Below are positions 9,168-17,938 of a DNA stretch of 64,000 bases, in pieces; the stretch's first letter is position 1; each line of letters opens with the position of its first letter. This stretch comes from Leeuwenhoekiella sp. (lineage in GTDB: Bacteria > Bacteroidota > Bacteroidia > Flavobacteriales > Flavobacteriaceae). The notes below the pieces were generated by a model. It was not told the origin of the DNA. It was given only the letters and a program-made list of their open reading frames with translations, and made no database searches. Position numbers and translations under genes: made by a program. Location of the stretch: NCBI GenBank assembly GCA_002708845.1, contig PAPI01000018.1, forward strand, positions 1-64,000. The letters are read 5' to 3'.

Positions 9168-9245
9168 TCAAGGGTTTTGATCCCCTACGGTCACATTAAA
9201 ATTGAGTTCTAATATATCTGCAGGAATGGCCTTTTTATACTTGAA
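9168..9245 (-). pseudogene. Small coding-like remnant in the gap between TlpA genes
   Basis: The minus strand encodes YKKAIPADILELNFNVTVG and ends DQNP at a TGA (9168-9170). The frame is closed upstream by a stop after a few more codons; just upstream another frame gives SQDFFGRIDFQV. The tail resembles the C-termini of the SusD proteins in loci 2 and 3, which end in an R/K-F...QNP pattern. This could be the frame-broken end of a lost gene, but the piece is too short to assign. Confidence 0.25.
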
Positions 9246-9328
9246 AATCTATTCTTCCAAAGAAATCCTGAGAATGTGAACTCTTAAAGAGTAATGCTTG
9301 AAATAAGAATTAGAATGATTTTGCCAAA

Positions 9329-10486
9329 CTACTTATCAAAGATTTCCGCTAATTTTTGATGCAGTCCCTCTTCCCGTAAATTTGTGGCCACAATCACCCC
9401 ATCTGGATCAATTAAAAAATTCTGAGGTATAGCAGAAACAGAGTAATCCTCAGCAGCTTGATTTTTGAAGCCTTTTAAATCTGAAACATGTTCCCAGGGA
9501 AGACCGTCTTTATCAATGGCCTTTTCCCAAAGATCCCTCTTATCATCTAATGAGATTGCTAAAATCTCAAGGCCTTTGTCGTGATAGGTATTATAGGCTT
9601 TTAAAACATTCGGGTTTTCCTTGCGACAGGGTGCGCACCAGCTGGCCCAAAAATCTACTAACACATAATTGCCTTTATAATCTTCAAGACCTATTTTATT
9701 TCCTTCCAGATCAACCTGATTGTTAATAGGTGGAGCGATACTCCCTATAGCTACGGCTTTATAACCTTCTAAGGCTTCAGCAAGTTCAACTCCGTAATAG
9801 GAATCCTTGACTGAAGGGTCAAGCAGGTCATACAGCTCCTGAGCCTTTTCTGGATCAGGGTATTGAATATAGCGCTCTTTAATAATAATTGGAGCAGCCA
9901 GGCTGGTGTTGTTTTTGGAAACATACAATTTACTCAAGCTATCGCTGAGCAAACCAAGATCCTCAAATTGTTTATCTATCATAGTACGCTCATCTTTAGA
10001 CAGTTCACGTTTTCCACCTTGGTTGAGTGAGTCCAGTAAACCATAAACTGGTCGAGCTTTGAGACGAACCTGATTAAAATAATTATCGTAATAGTCCTGA
10101 TATTCAGCATTTACTGTTGCCCCGGTTATTTTTACTGTATATAAAGAATCTTTTACCGCCTTTATCGTAATGTCATCATTGGACAAAATAAAATACAGTG
10201 GCCGCTCTAATGTATCTGCTGTTTTTAGGGAGTACCACTTAGCAGCGTCTACTCTACCAGTAAAGGAAAAATGACCTTCTTGCAGTTCTACAGAATCTAA
10301 CTTTGGGTCTGTTCCTTCGGGAGCATTAAGCTCTTTCAGGTAGACCATACCAGAAGATTGATCCTTAATGGTTCCCGATATTTTGAACTGCTCCGTGGCT
10401 TCAGGTTTTTCTTCTGAACCTGTATTCTTACATTGTACGGCTGTCAATACAGCCAAGCACATTAAAGCTTTAATAGTATGTCTCAT
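9329..10486 (-). CDS. TlpA family disulfide reductase, DUF4369-type lipoprotein, locus 1
   Basis: 385-residue predicted lipoprotein (lipobox AVQC, lipidated C19). An N-terminal DUF4369-like beta domain (about residues 35-130) begins FKISGTIKD. A helical linker follows, then a TlpA/ResA-like thioredoxin domain from about 250 with FWASWCAPC (C284/C287) and the cis-proline segment SAIPQNFLIDPDG. It is likely a membrane-anchored reductase of disulfides or mixed disulfides. It follows the PKD-like lipoprotein gene by 188 nt and precedes the TPR-TlpA gene by 276 nt. Close relatives are at 26690-27784 and 44481-45671, so each locus has one DUF4369-TlpA lipoprotein. Confidence 0.92.
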   Translation of the reverse strand: MRHTIKALMCLAVLTAVQCKNTGSEEKPEATEQFKISGTIKDQSSGMVYLKELNAPEGTDPKLDSVELQEGHFSFTGRVDAAKWYSLKTADTLERPLYFILSNDDITIKAVKDSLYTVKITGATVNAEYQDYYDNYFNQVRLKARPVYGLLDSLNQGGKRELSKDERTMIDKQFEDLGLLSDSLSKLYVSKNNTSLAAPIIIKERYIQYPDPEKAQELYDLLDPSVKDSYYGVELAEALEGYKAVAIGSIAPPINNQVDLEGNKIGLEDYKGNYVLVDFWASWCAPCRKENPNVLKAYNTYHDKGLEILAISLDDKRDLWEKAIDKDGLPWEHVSDLKGFKNQAAEDYSVSAIPQNFLIDPDGVIVATNLREEGLHQKLAEIFDK

Positions 10487-10674
10487 TATAAATGTCTTAT
10501 ATTTCTTTTTAATTAGTACTCAAATGCACCTGTTTTTAAGTTTTCTAGTGGCTCAGGTACGTTAGGAACTGATATGGCAGTCTTTCTCTCTTATAATTAG
10601 ATGGAAGTGCTTCGAATCTAAATCTTTTCCGTACCACATCCTTTGAGCGATGATGGTATGCTCAATCAAATTCT

Positions 10675-12144
10675 TTAATTTTTATACGCCAGATCGATTA
10701 TCTTACCAAAACCCTCATATTCATTTGAAATAGACATTTCACCAGTACCAGACAACGCAAGTTTGTAGACTCGACCTTCACTATTGTCCCAAGTGGTTAC
10801 TAACATTACCGTAGGATCTAAGGAACTTATTTCCATTGCAGTTACGCTTTCTCCCCCAGGCAGTGAGAAAGGGCTTCCTATAATAAGACCTGATGGAATA
10901 TCATAAAGATAAATTGTATTACCTGCACTATAATACACGCGATCTAGTGTCTTGGACGTTTCAAAGGCCGTATGATCTGCTATTTCCGGGGCCTCATTCA
11001 TAACCCGATAGCTTCTTGCAGGCTCTGCCTGATCCCCTTGAATCTGAAGCATAAAGTATTCATCGCTATCATCCTTCATTATAGCATTTATAAGGTTTTC
11101 TGTATTTCCTGTTTCCATATAAACCATATCAAGACCTACATTATTCATATCGAATGGAGCATCAGCCGGGGCTGGAGGAAAATTTTTCAGGGTTGGGGAC
11201 AGCGCAATTGACAGATATACAAAATATTGTCCTTGTTCATCGTAAATTACAGCTGGATATGGTCCATCATAAGGATGTGAACCCTGTGCAACAAAGGGAG
11301 CTGCGTGATAATCATCACCTACTACCGGAAATGCCATGGCAGTGCCATACTTTGTCTCCCCTGGAAACCCTCCACGAACCTGAATATGGACTTTACCATT
11401 GTTAATAACCCAACCATTAATTGCGTCATGCCAGGCGTGATATTCAGGTCTAAATGGGACCGGTATCTCCCAAAAAAGATCTTGTAAATCAAAGACTTTG
11501 AGAAGTTCATTATAGTCTAATCTTACCCCGCTGGACTCTGAAAGAATCACAATTTCATCTACCCCATAAGAAAAATTGGTTACTACCAGCTGGCGTAATG
11601 GGGTTTCTAAAGGAGCATCTGGATTGATACTTGAATAAATATTACGAAAAATGTTACCGTCTGGAAGAATTATTGACAGATCACCCATCTCGTTCTTCTC
11701 TTCCAAAAGTAACCAGCCCTCACTAAACTGATTTTGTACCGTGATAAAGAATTGACCTGTAGCGGTTACTCCCGTATTGTCATCAGTTACCCGTAAAACA
11801 ATTTTCCAATCCCCAGTTGTGAGATTGACCTCATACTGCAAATCCCGCTCTCTGGATATGGTGGCCACTACAGAATCTATGGGAGCATTGAGATACTGTT
11901 CATCGGTACGAAGGGTCCACTCATAAGACAAATTGCTCTCGCCAGACTGTTGACTTTGCGAAATTGAAGGAGTAATTTCCAAGGTCTCAAATTGAAGTAT
12001 TGTAGAAGGAGCTTCACTCTCTTCCACATTTACCTGAACCTCATTAAAATTAGGATTGTCATAAATATTATCATTTTCCAATTCACAACTGGAAAAAAGC
12101 CAGATAAATAGCCCAAAAAGGCAAAGTCCATAGAATCGTTTCAT
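10675..12144 (-). CDS. PKD-like family lipoprotein, locus 1
   Basis: 489-residue lipoprotein (lipobox FSSC, C20). After the anchor there is a PKD-like beta-sandwich (about residues 40-135; SYEWTL and WKIVLRVTDD patterns), then a long, probably beta-propeller-like region with no catalytic motif that I recognise. Proteins of this family usually sit after susC, susD and a DUF4843 gene, as here, and are thought to be accessory surface-exposed components of the SusCD complex that help bind ligand. It lies 39 nt after the DUF4843 gene. Loci 2 and 3 lack an equivalent. Confidence 0.8.
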   Translation of the reverse strand: MKRFYGLCLFGLFIWLFSSCELENDNIYDNPNFNEVQVNVEESEAPSTILQFETLEITPSISQSQQSGESNLSYEWTLRTDEQYLNAPIDSVVATISRERDLQYEVNLTTGDWKIVLRVTDDNTGVTATGQFFITVQNQFSEGWLLLEEKNEMGDLSIILPDGNIFRNIYSSINPDAPLETPLRQLVVTNFSYGVDEIVILSESSGVRLDYNELLKVFDLQDLFWEIPVPFRPEYHAWHDAINGWVINNGKVHIQVRGGFPGETKYGTAMAFPVVGDDYHAAPFVAQGSHPYDGPYPAVIYDEQGQYFVYLSIALSPTLKNFPPAPADAPFDMNNVGLDMVYMETGNTENLINAIMKDDSDEYFMLQIQGDQAEPARSYRVMNEAPEIADHTAFETSKTLDRVYYSAGNTIYLYDIPSGLIIGSPFSLPGGESVTAMEISSLDPTVMLVTTWDNSEGRVYKLALSGTGEMSISNEYEGFGKIIDLAYKN

Positions 12145-12183
12145 ATGTTTAGTTCTTTTTGTTAATTATTAGTTGATGATGAA

Positions 12184-12918
12184 TTAGCTTGGAAACGAAA
12201 CCCGGTTTCCGTTTTCATCTAACATTGGTCCGTTTTCGGCTTCATATTCCGAAAGAGCAACAAGCATCTTTTGCTGAAAAGACATCATTTCAGAAATGGA
12301 TGACCCTGTCCCCATGGTAATGGATACGGTTCCCAACGTCTGAACCATAAATTCGTGTTTCCTTTTTGAATACGCCCCGTAAAAGACATCTGTAAGCCCG
12401 CCTGTCCAATCTGAAGGACGGGTCAATTGATCTGTTACTGTTATGATATGCTGTAGATTATCAGTATACCCAGCATTAAAATATTCAGAGCTCTTAAGTG
12501 TGAAGTAAATCTTCTTTTCACTCTCCTTGAGATCTTCAGTCCTATACAGGTATAAGGAGACATATACCTCGTAGGCATCGGCAGGCATTACAATGGAATT
12601 CGGCAAATCAAAATGCTTTCCTTCTATAGCCGTTGAAGAATCTTCGACCACAAGGTTAATCTCCCGGTCAAAGGAGGCAGCTGTTCCCATCACCCGGATT
12701 CTAAGCTCCTCTTCTAAGGTATCTTTGACTACAGATTCTGGATAAACAACAAAAGAGTAATTGAGACTATCCAGATATTCATTACCGGCCAGTTTATAAA
12801 AGTATACACCCGGCTTTTCAAGATCAAACATCAGCTCTTCGCTTTCGGAGCAAGAGATTGCTAACAGTCCCACAAGGGTGAGAGCGCTTAACATTAAAAA
12901 ATATATTTTCCTGTTCAT
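12184..12918 (-). CDS. DUF4843 domain lipoprotein, locus 1
   Basis: 244-residue lipoprotein (lipobox AISC, C23). It matches the DUF4843 pattern: early VYFY strand, a beta-sandwich with REINLVVEDSSTA, HFDLPNSIVMPAD and a KKIYFTLKSSEYF strand. DUF4843 proteins are accessory surface lipoproteins of SusCD-like complexes, and their molecular role is unknown. The gene lies 34 nt after susD and 39 nt before the PKD-like gene, so the four are one transcription unit. No counterpart exists in the other two loci. Confidence 0.82.
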   Translation of the reverse strand: MNRKIYFLMLSALTLVGLLAISCSESEELMFDLEKPGVYFYKLAGNEYLDSLNYSFVVYPESVVKDTLEEELRIRVMGTAASFDREINLVVEDSSTAIEGKHFDLPNSIVMPADAYEVYVSLYLYRTEDLKESEKKIYFTLKSSEYFNAGYTDNLQHIITVTDQLTRPSDWTGGLTDVFYGAYSKRKHEFMVQTLGTVSITMGTGSSISEMMSFQQKMLVALSEYEAENGPMLDENGNRVSFPS

Positions 12919-12952
12919 TTTTAAATTTTTAAAGTTGATAATTGATTAGGAA

Positions 12953-14431
12953 TTAACCTCCAAACTCGATTTCCCGCACAGGAATAGGCAAAACATATTC
13001 TGCATCGGTTATGGGAGATATCTGGGAATCAATTATATTTTGAGCATCGGTACGCTTGTAATAATAAAAGAGCTGGCCTTCACTGTAAAACTCCTTTCTA
13101 TATTCTTTGAAAATTTCGTTTTGTAAAACTTCTGCATCAATAGTATCAGGAAGTTCAGGAATAAAGCGCTCGCGTCTCACTTTGTTTAGAAATCCTACTG
13201 CAGCCTGAGTATTGGTGGCAGTTTCTGCAGCGATATAATACATTTCGCTCAGGCGTACTATAGGAACCAGATTCCTTAGAAGTGGAGATAATTCATCGCT
13301 CTGCCAAAATTTGGCGTGAACCAAAAACGACTGACTAAACTGCCACAACTTATCATAACGGGGATCACTGCTATAACCCTGTGAAACCTCATAAACATTT
13401 TTCACTTTATTTTCCTCAACCAGCAATTTTGTATCTGTTGATCCTGATTCACTACTGCTAAATCTGAAGTATTCATCTGAGGTATCTCTTAGATCGTATA
13501 CACTTAATGAAAATACATGTTCATAAGAGAAGGTGCGGTCATTGAATTCTCCTGTCGTATTTAATTCTGCCTGAGACATAAACCTGAAATATCCACTGTC
13601 TATCACCTCATTTGCATATAAAAATGCCTGGGATTGATCTCCTTCATAGAGATATAAACGGGCAAGCAATCCCTTGACTGCCCAAAGATTCATACGATTT
13701 TGTCTAAAGGCTAAAAAATTGTCAGTCCCTCCTAAACTTCCTTGCGGATTTCGGATTTCATCCATTTCGGGATAAGGAGCAAGCAAAGCTTCTGCCTCTT
13801 TGAAGTCAGTCTCACACTTGCTAAGAATTTCCTCAACACTTAATCTGGCTTCGTTTTTAACTGAAAACTCATCTCTATAGGGTATTGTTGCAGCACCGCT
13901 TGAAGTTATGGGAGCTGGGCCAAATAAGCGCACCAGATCAAAATGTAAAAAAGCACGTAACCCCAGGGCCTCACCTTTTACGGTACTATAGAGTTGATCA
14001 GAAGAAAAAACGTTTCGGTCTGCATCTATATTCTCTAAAATAAAATTGATTTGGGCGATAGCGGTATACATAGAACTCCAGATATCATAAATCCTGGACT
14101 CCACTGCGTTGTCTTCATACCTATAAAGACCGGCGTTATAAAACATATGACTTGAAGATCTGGTGTTGTATTGTTGAGCCAAAACATCTACGAAACCCAT
14201 TGTAAGGTTATCTCCATACAATGATTTATCTGAAACCATTTGATAAACTCCATAAAGCGCATCTTTATACCCTTGTTCATCTTCAAATAATTCATCTTCT
14301 TTAACCTCAGAAGCCGGGTTTACGTCTAAATAATCTTCACAAGAAGTGAAAAGAAAAATGGCCATAATTAGGGTCGTGATTCTGAGCTGTACTATGCTGA
14401 ATGATCTAAACATACTTATTGTTTTTTTCAT
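12953..14431 (-). CDS. susD: SusD/RagB-type surface lipoprotein, locus 1
   Basis: 492-residue outer-membrane lipoprotein (lipobox FTSC, C31) followed by EDYLDVNPASEVKEDELF, the usual SusD start. TPR-like helices carry the sugar or peptide binding face. Hallmarks include KGEALGLRAFLHFDLVRLFG (about 150-170) and the C-terminal RREREF-type segment (KEYRKEFYSEGQLFYYYKR). It forms the lid of the SusC channel. The start is 2 nt after the susC stop. It differs clearly from the SusD proteins of loci 2 and 3, which resemble each other more closely, so this locus probably takes a different ligand. Confidence 0.93.
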   Translation of the reverse strand: MKKTISMFRSFSIVQLRITTLIMAIFLFTSCEDYLDVNPASEVKEDELFEDEQGYKDALYGVYQMVSDKSLYGDNLTMGFVDVLAQQYNTRSSSHMFYNAGLYRYEDNAVESRIYDIWSSMYTAIAQINFILENIDADRNVFSSDQLYSTVKGEALGLRAFLHFDLVRLFGPAPITSSGAATIPYRDEFSVKNEARLSVEEILSKCETDFKEAEALLAPYPEMDEIRNPQGSLGGTDNFLAFRQNRMNLWAVKGLLARLYLYEGDQSQAFLYANEVIDSGYFRFMSQAELNTTGEFNDRTFSYEHVFSLSVYDLRDTSDEYFRFSSSESGSTDTKLLVEENKVKNVYEVSQGYSSDPRYDKLWQFSQSFLVHAKFWQSDELSPLLRNLVPIVRLSEMYYIAAETATNTQAAVGFLNKVRRERFIPELPDTIDAEVLQNEIFKEYRKEFYSEGQLFYYYKRTDAQNIIDSQISPITDAEYVLPIPVREIEFGG

Positions 14432-14433
14432 AA

Positions 14434-17400
14434 TTAGAATGAGGTTTGAAGTTGAAGTGTAAAGGAGCGACTGTAGGGGTAATCAAGTCCTCGCTCCCTT
14501 CTTACGGAAGAAAGAAAGAAAACATCGCTGGTATACAAAGTGATTTTAGTATTCTGTACTCCAAGCGTTTTATTCAGCTTTTCAGAAAACCTATAGTAAA
14601 GTGCAGCATTATTGAGACTTAGCCAATTGTAATCCTGTACAAACCGGGTACTGGCATAAGTGGTAGAATTAATTGTGAAGCCTTCGGGATCAATAACACC
14701 TTTAAAGAAGGTCTGATCTCCAGGTTGTCTCCAACGGTCATTGAATACCCGCTGATCTACATTAAAATTAAGATCTGCCCCTTCAACACGTTCCACTAAT
14801 GTTTGATTGTAAGTTTGTCCACCCAGTCTGTAACCAAAATAGAGATTAAGCCCTATCCCCTGGTATTCCATACTGGTACCAAAAGTACCTTCAATATCTG
14901 ACCTGCTATCGCCTGCAACGATTTGATTTGCAGGATCATAAACGGTAGTATACCTGCCATCACGGGTGAGAAAAGCTTCTCTTCCCGTTGAAGGGTCAAT
15001 ACCTAAAGAAGGTACGGCCCAGATTGCGGTGGTAGATCTACCCTCTACATATCTGGGCAATGGGGTTGTTGACAAAGCGTTTGCATTAGCCTCGTTTGCT
15101 TCTTCTAACGCATTAGAAATTTTCTCAATTGTCCCATTAACATGAAAAGCATTTAAAAACAGGGAGATCTGATTTCGGGAATTGGGATCACTTAAAAGAG
15201 TATATCTGGTTTTGAGCTCCCATCCTTTATTGACAACGTCCCCTATATTCTCACTATACGTACTAAAACCAGTAGAAGGGGCTGTAGTAACACTAATGAC
15301 ACTACCTTGTGTTTTTTCAGAAAAGTAGTCTAATGTAACACTTAATTTTCTGTTGAAGAATTCCATATCCATACCAAAATTGCTCTTAATGGTACGCTGC
15401 CATTTTAAATCATCATTTCCATAACCCAACAGGTATGTGCCTATATTATACCGATAGTCTCTGTCTGTATAATATTTGCTCGTAGTAATCCCCATATAAC
15501 TGGGAAAGTTTTGAGAACCTGTATATCCATAAGAATAACGTAACTTCAAACGGTCTACTGATTTTACCGCTTCCATAAAGGATTCTTCGTGCACATTCCA
15601 CCCCGCACCTAAAGACCAAAATGGTGCAAATCGTTTATTACTACCGAATTGGGATGAACCGTCATACCTGTAAGATGCATCAGCAAAATACCTGTTATCG
15701 TAAGCGTAGCCTCCATTGGCAAAATAACCAGCTGTACGGCTAATGCTTTCGTCACCCGTAGGGCTAGGACCTTCAGGATACCTATTACCGGCAAGTAATT
15801 GATCAAGACGAGAATTGGGAAATCCCTGAACTGTAATTAATTCTTCTGAAAATTTATTTTCAATAATGTTCATTCCTACCGAACCATACAACACATGTTC
15901 TTCATAGGATTTGTTTATATTTCCTATCAACGAACCATCCATTCGGGTCATCCTTCCATAGCCTTTAAGATACGAACCACGCTCATAAAAACGCTCCAAG
16001 GGTATCGTTGCAAAATCAGTATGTTGTGCAGGTTTAAAATTATCACTCTCATCATTTTGAACCTGATACGAGAATCTTCCTGTAAACCTTAGCCAGTCAA
16101 GAGTCTTCCATTCGGCTACAAAATTATTAGAGAAGTTTCGGTATTTGCTTTCATCAACCGTATTAAGGGTAGTATTATATACTGGGTTTATTTGTGAATT
16201 CAAAAAAACATCCCGATTAGGAGACCTTACGTTTTCTAAAAAAAACTTGGTTTCTCCAAATTCATCATAAGGAGCCCAATATGGATTCATAAGTGCATAA
16301 TTGCGAAAAGAACCATAAGGAGAGTTGACAGCCTTATTGAAAATAAAAACCAGTTCATTACGAAAGCGCACATCCTTTACCCGATAAGAGAGATAACTAT
16401 TAACGGAAAGATTTTCCCGACTGGAGCCTTTCATCGCACCACTGTTTTCCTGATAATTTAAACCCAGACCATAAAGCACGTTATCTGAAGAGCCCCCATC
16501 TATATAAACATTCTGCTGAGTACCTATGCCCTTACGTACCGGTATTTTTAGCCAATCGGTATCCACTCCACTTCTGGCTGAAGCCAGGCGTTGATTGTAT
16601 AAGAAGTCATTCTCTTCCCTGAAAAATGGAAAGTTTGAACTATAAATTCCCGCTGCTTGCTCTATTTCGAGCTTCTGTTCTGCATTTAGCAGATCATAAC
16701 TACTAAGGTCAGGATTTTCCCAGGTAACACCCCCGGTATAACTCACTCTAAAAGTCCCACCTTTTGGGACGATAGTCTCAATGACCACAATACCATTAGC
16801 TGCCCGTGAACCATAAAGAGCCGTTGCAGCAGCGTCCTTAAGGATGGTCACACTTTTTATGCGGTTCATGTTAATGTCATTAATGCGTTGCAAGTTCACC
16901 TCAAACCCGTTTAAAATGAAAAGAGGGACATTAGGATCATTGTTATAGTTAAAAACATCTCCATTGTTTGCTCTGGTCAAATCAGGAAGGCTATTACCTC
17001 CTCTTATTACCACACTAGGAGTAACATTAGGGTCTGAACCCAAATTGATATTTTCGGTAAGCTGAAAAGAAGGCTCCAGTACCTGAATAGCAGCCAACAC
17101 GTTGTCATTGTTTACACCCTGCAATTGCTCCTGAGAAATAGATACGGCTGAACCGGTATACGTCTTTTCCGATCGTTCAAATAATCCCGTTATTACTACC
17201 TCTTCAAGGCTTTCAACACTGGGCTGAAGAACGACATTTAGTATTTTCCTACCGTCTACTGCAACTTCTTGATCTTTAAACCCAAAAAACGAGAATTTTA
17301 AGATTGCATCGGTCTCCACCTTCAGCGTATAAACCCCATCCAAATCGGTCATGGTTCCTTTAGAGCTACCTTGAACAGTTATGTTGGCACCTGGTAGAGG

Positions 17401-17835
17401 CACGCCGTCCTGATCTGTAACTTTTCCGGTTACATCTATCAGGTTTTGATTTGTAGGAGCGTCCTTAATTACGGGCCTTATTATAATGGTGTTGCCTTCA
17501 GATAAAGTAAACTCAATATTGTTATTTGGAATAGATGCTTTCAAAAGTTGAGACACTTTTGTTTTTCCCTTATGAATTTTGACCGGAGGGTAATACTTAA
17601 ACATATCAGACTGATAGAGGAATACAATATCAGTTTGCTTCATAATTAATTTAAAAACCTCATCTACTGAAACTATTTTGTCTTCATCAATAACAATCTG
17701 AGCATCCTGAGAAAGAGCAGTGTTGGGAGTAAAAGCAGAAACAGTAATACAAAAGAAGAAAATGAAAGCTTTCATAAGAACAGGGATAACCCTTCTTTTA
17801 AAAATCAGTAGGGCATTAGTAAAGTTTATTTCCAT
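14434..17835 (-). CDS. susC: SusC/RagA TonB-dependent outer-membrane transporter with STN domain, locus 1
   Basis: 1133-residue TonB-dependent receptor. Order: signal peptide (about 20-42), STN signalling domain (about 50-115; VDEVFKLIMKQTDIVFLYQ), carboxypeptidase-like beta-sandwich (about 133-210; GKVTDQDGVPLPGANITVQG), plug (about 225-350, with NRIKSVTILKDAAATALYG), and a 22-strand barrel ending FTLQLQTSF. The STN domain means ligand binding is passed to FecR (17934-19070) and then to the ECF sigma factor (19249-19821). The start codon lies in the conserved context CAAATTTATG, shared with the other two susC genes; on the opposite strand this reads TAAATTTG. Confidence 0.95.
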   Translation of the reverse strand: MEINFTNALLIFKRRVIPVLMKAFIFFFCITVSAFTPNTALSQDAQIVIDEDKIVSVDEVFKLIMKQTDIVFLYQSDMFKYYPPVKIHKGKTKVSQLLKASIPNNNIEFTLSEGNTIIIRPVIKDAPTNQNLIDVTGKVTDQDGVPLPGANITVQGSSKGTMTDLDGVYTLKVETDAILKFSFFGFKDQEVAVDGRKILNVVLQPSVESLEEVVITGLFERSEKTYTGSAVSISQEQLQGVNNDNVLAAIQVLEPSFQLTENINLGSDPNVTPSVVIRGGNSLPDLTRANNGDVFNYNNDPNVPLFILNGFEVNLQRINDINMNRIKSVTILKDAAATALYGSRAANGIVVIETIVPKGGTFRVSYTGGVTWENPDLSSYDLLNAEQKLEIEQAAGIYSSNFPFFREENDFLYNQRLASARSGVDTDWLKIPVRKGIGTQQNVYIDGGSSDNVLYGLGLNYQENSGAMKGSSRENLSVNSYLSYRVKDVRFRNELVFIFNKAVNSPYGSFRNYALMNPYWAPYDEFGETKFFLENVRSPNRDVFLNSQINPVYNTTLNTVDESKYRNFSNNFVAEWKTLDWLRFTGRFSYQVQNDESDNFKPAQHTDFATIPLERFYERGSYLKGYGRMTRMDGSLIGNINKSYEEHVLYGSVGMNIIENKFSEELITVQGFPNSRLDQLLAGNRYPEGPSPTGDESISRTAGYFANGGYAYDNRYFADASYRYDGSSQFGSNKRFAPFWSLGAGWNVHEESFMEAVKSVDRLKLRYSYGYTGSQNFPSYMGITTSKYYTDRDYRYNIGTYLLGYGNDDLKWQRTIKSNFGMDMEFFNRKLSVTLDYFSEKTQGSVISVTTAPSTGFSTYSENIGDVVNKGWELKTRYTLLSDPNSRNQISLFLNAFHVNGTIEKISNALEEANEANANALSTTPLPRYVEGRSTTAIWAVPSLGIDPSTGREAFLTRDGRYTTVYDPANQIVAGDSRSDIEGTFGTSMEYQGIGLNLYFGYRLGGQTYNQTLVERVEGADLNFNVDQRVFNDRWRQPGDQTFFKGVIDPEGFTINSTTYASTRFVQDYNWLSLNNAALYYRFSEKLNKTLGVQNTKITLYTSDVFFLSSVRRERGLDYPYSRSFTLQLQTSF

Positions 17836-17842
17836 AAATTTG
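17835..17842 (+). promoter_or_regulatory. Putative -7 box of an antisense promoter at the susC start, locus 1
   Basis: TAAATTTG matches the Bacteroidota -7 consensus TAnnTTTG. It overlaps the first base of the susC start codon on the opposite strand. The same box occupies the same place in all three loci. No clear -33 TTG element is visible here at the usual spacing. Confidence 0.4.
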
Positions 17843-17847
17843 AAAGT

Positions 17848-17938
17848 CGTTAATAAGTTAATTTCATTAACTGTTAATGATTGATTAATAAGGGTAAGGC
17901 GTATTACTTTGGCGAGTGAAACCTTACCCTTTTTTATT
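17848..17938 (+). ncRNA. Predicted cis-antisense RNA against the susC leader, locus 1
   Basis: The plus strand between the susC start and the fecR stop (the genes are on the minus strand) has a -7-like box at 17835 and ends in a T-tailed hairpin at 17890-17935. This predicts a transcript of about 90 nt covering the whole susC leader. Arrangements of this kind (DonS-type RNAs antisense to susC leaders next to anti-sigma genes) are known from Bacteroides. The transcript is predicted from structure only. Confidence 0.4.
17890..17938 (+). terminator. T-tailed hairpin in the fecR-susC gap, antisense to susC, locus 1
   Basis: AAGGGTAAGG (17890-17899) pairs perfectly with CCTTACCCTT (17922-17931). 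On the plus strand it is followed by TTTTATTTT, which overlaps the fecR stop codon. On the minus (sense) strand no T-run follows, so the terminator faces transcription running against susC. Confidence 0.7.
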
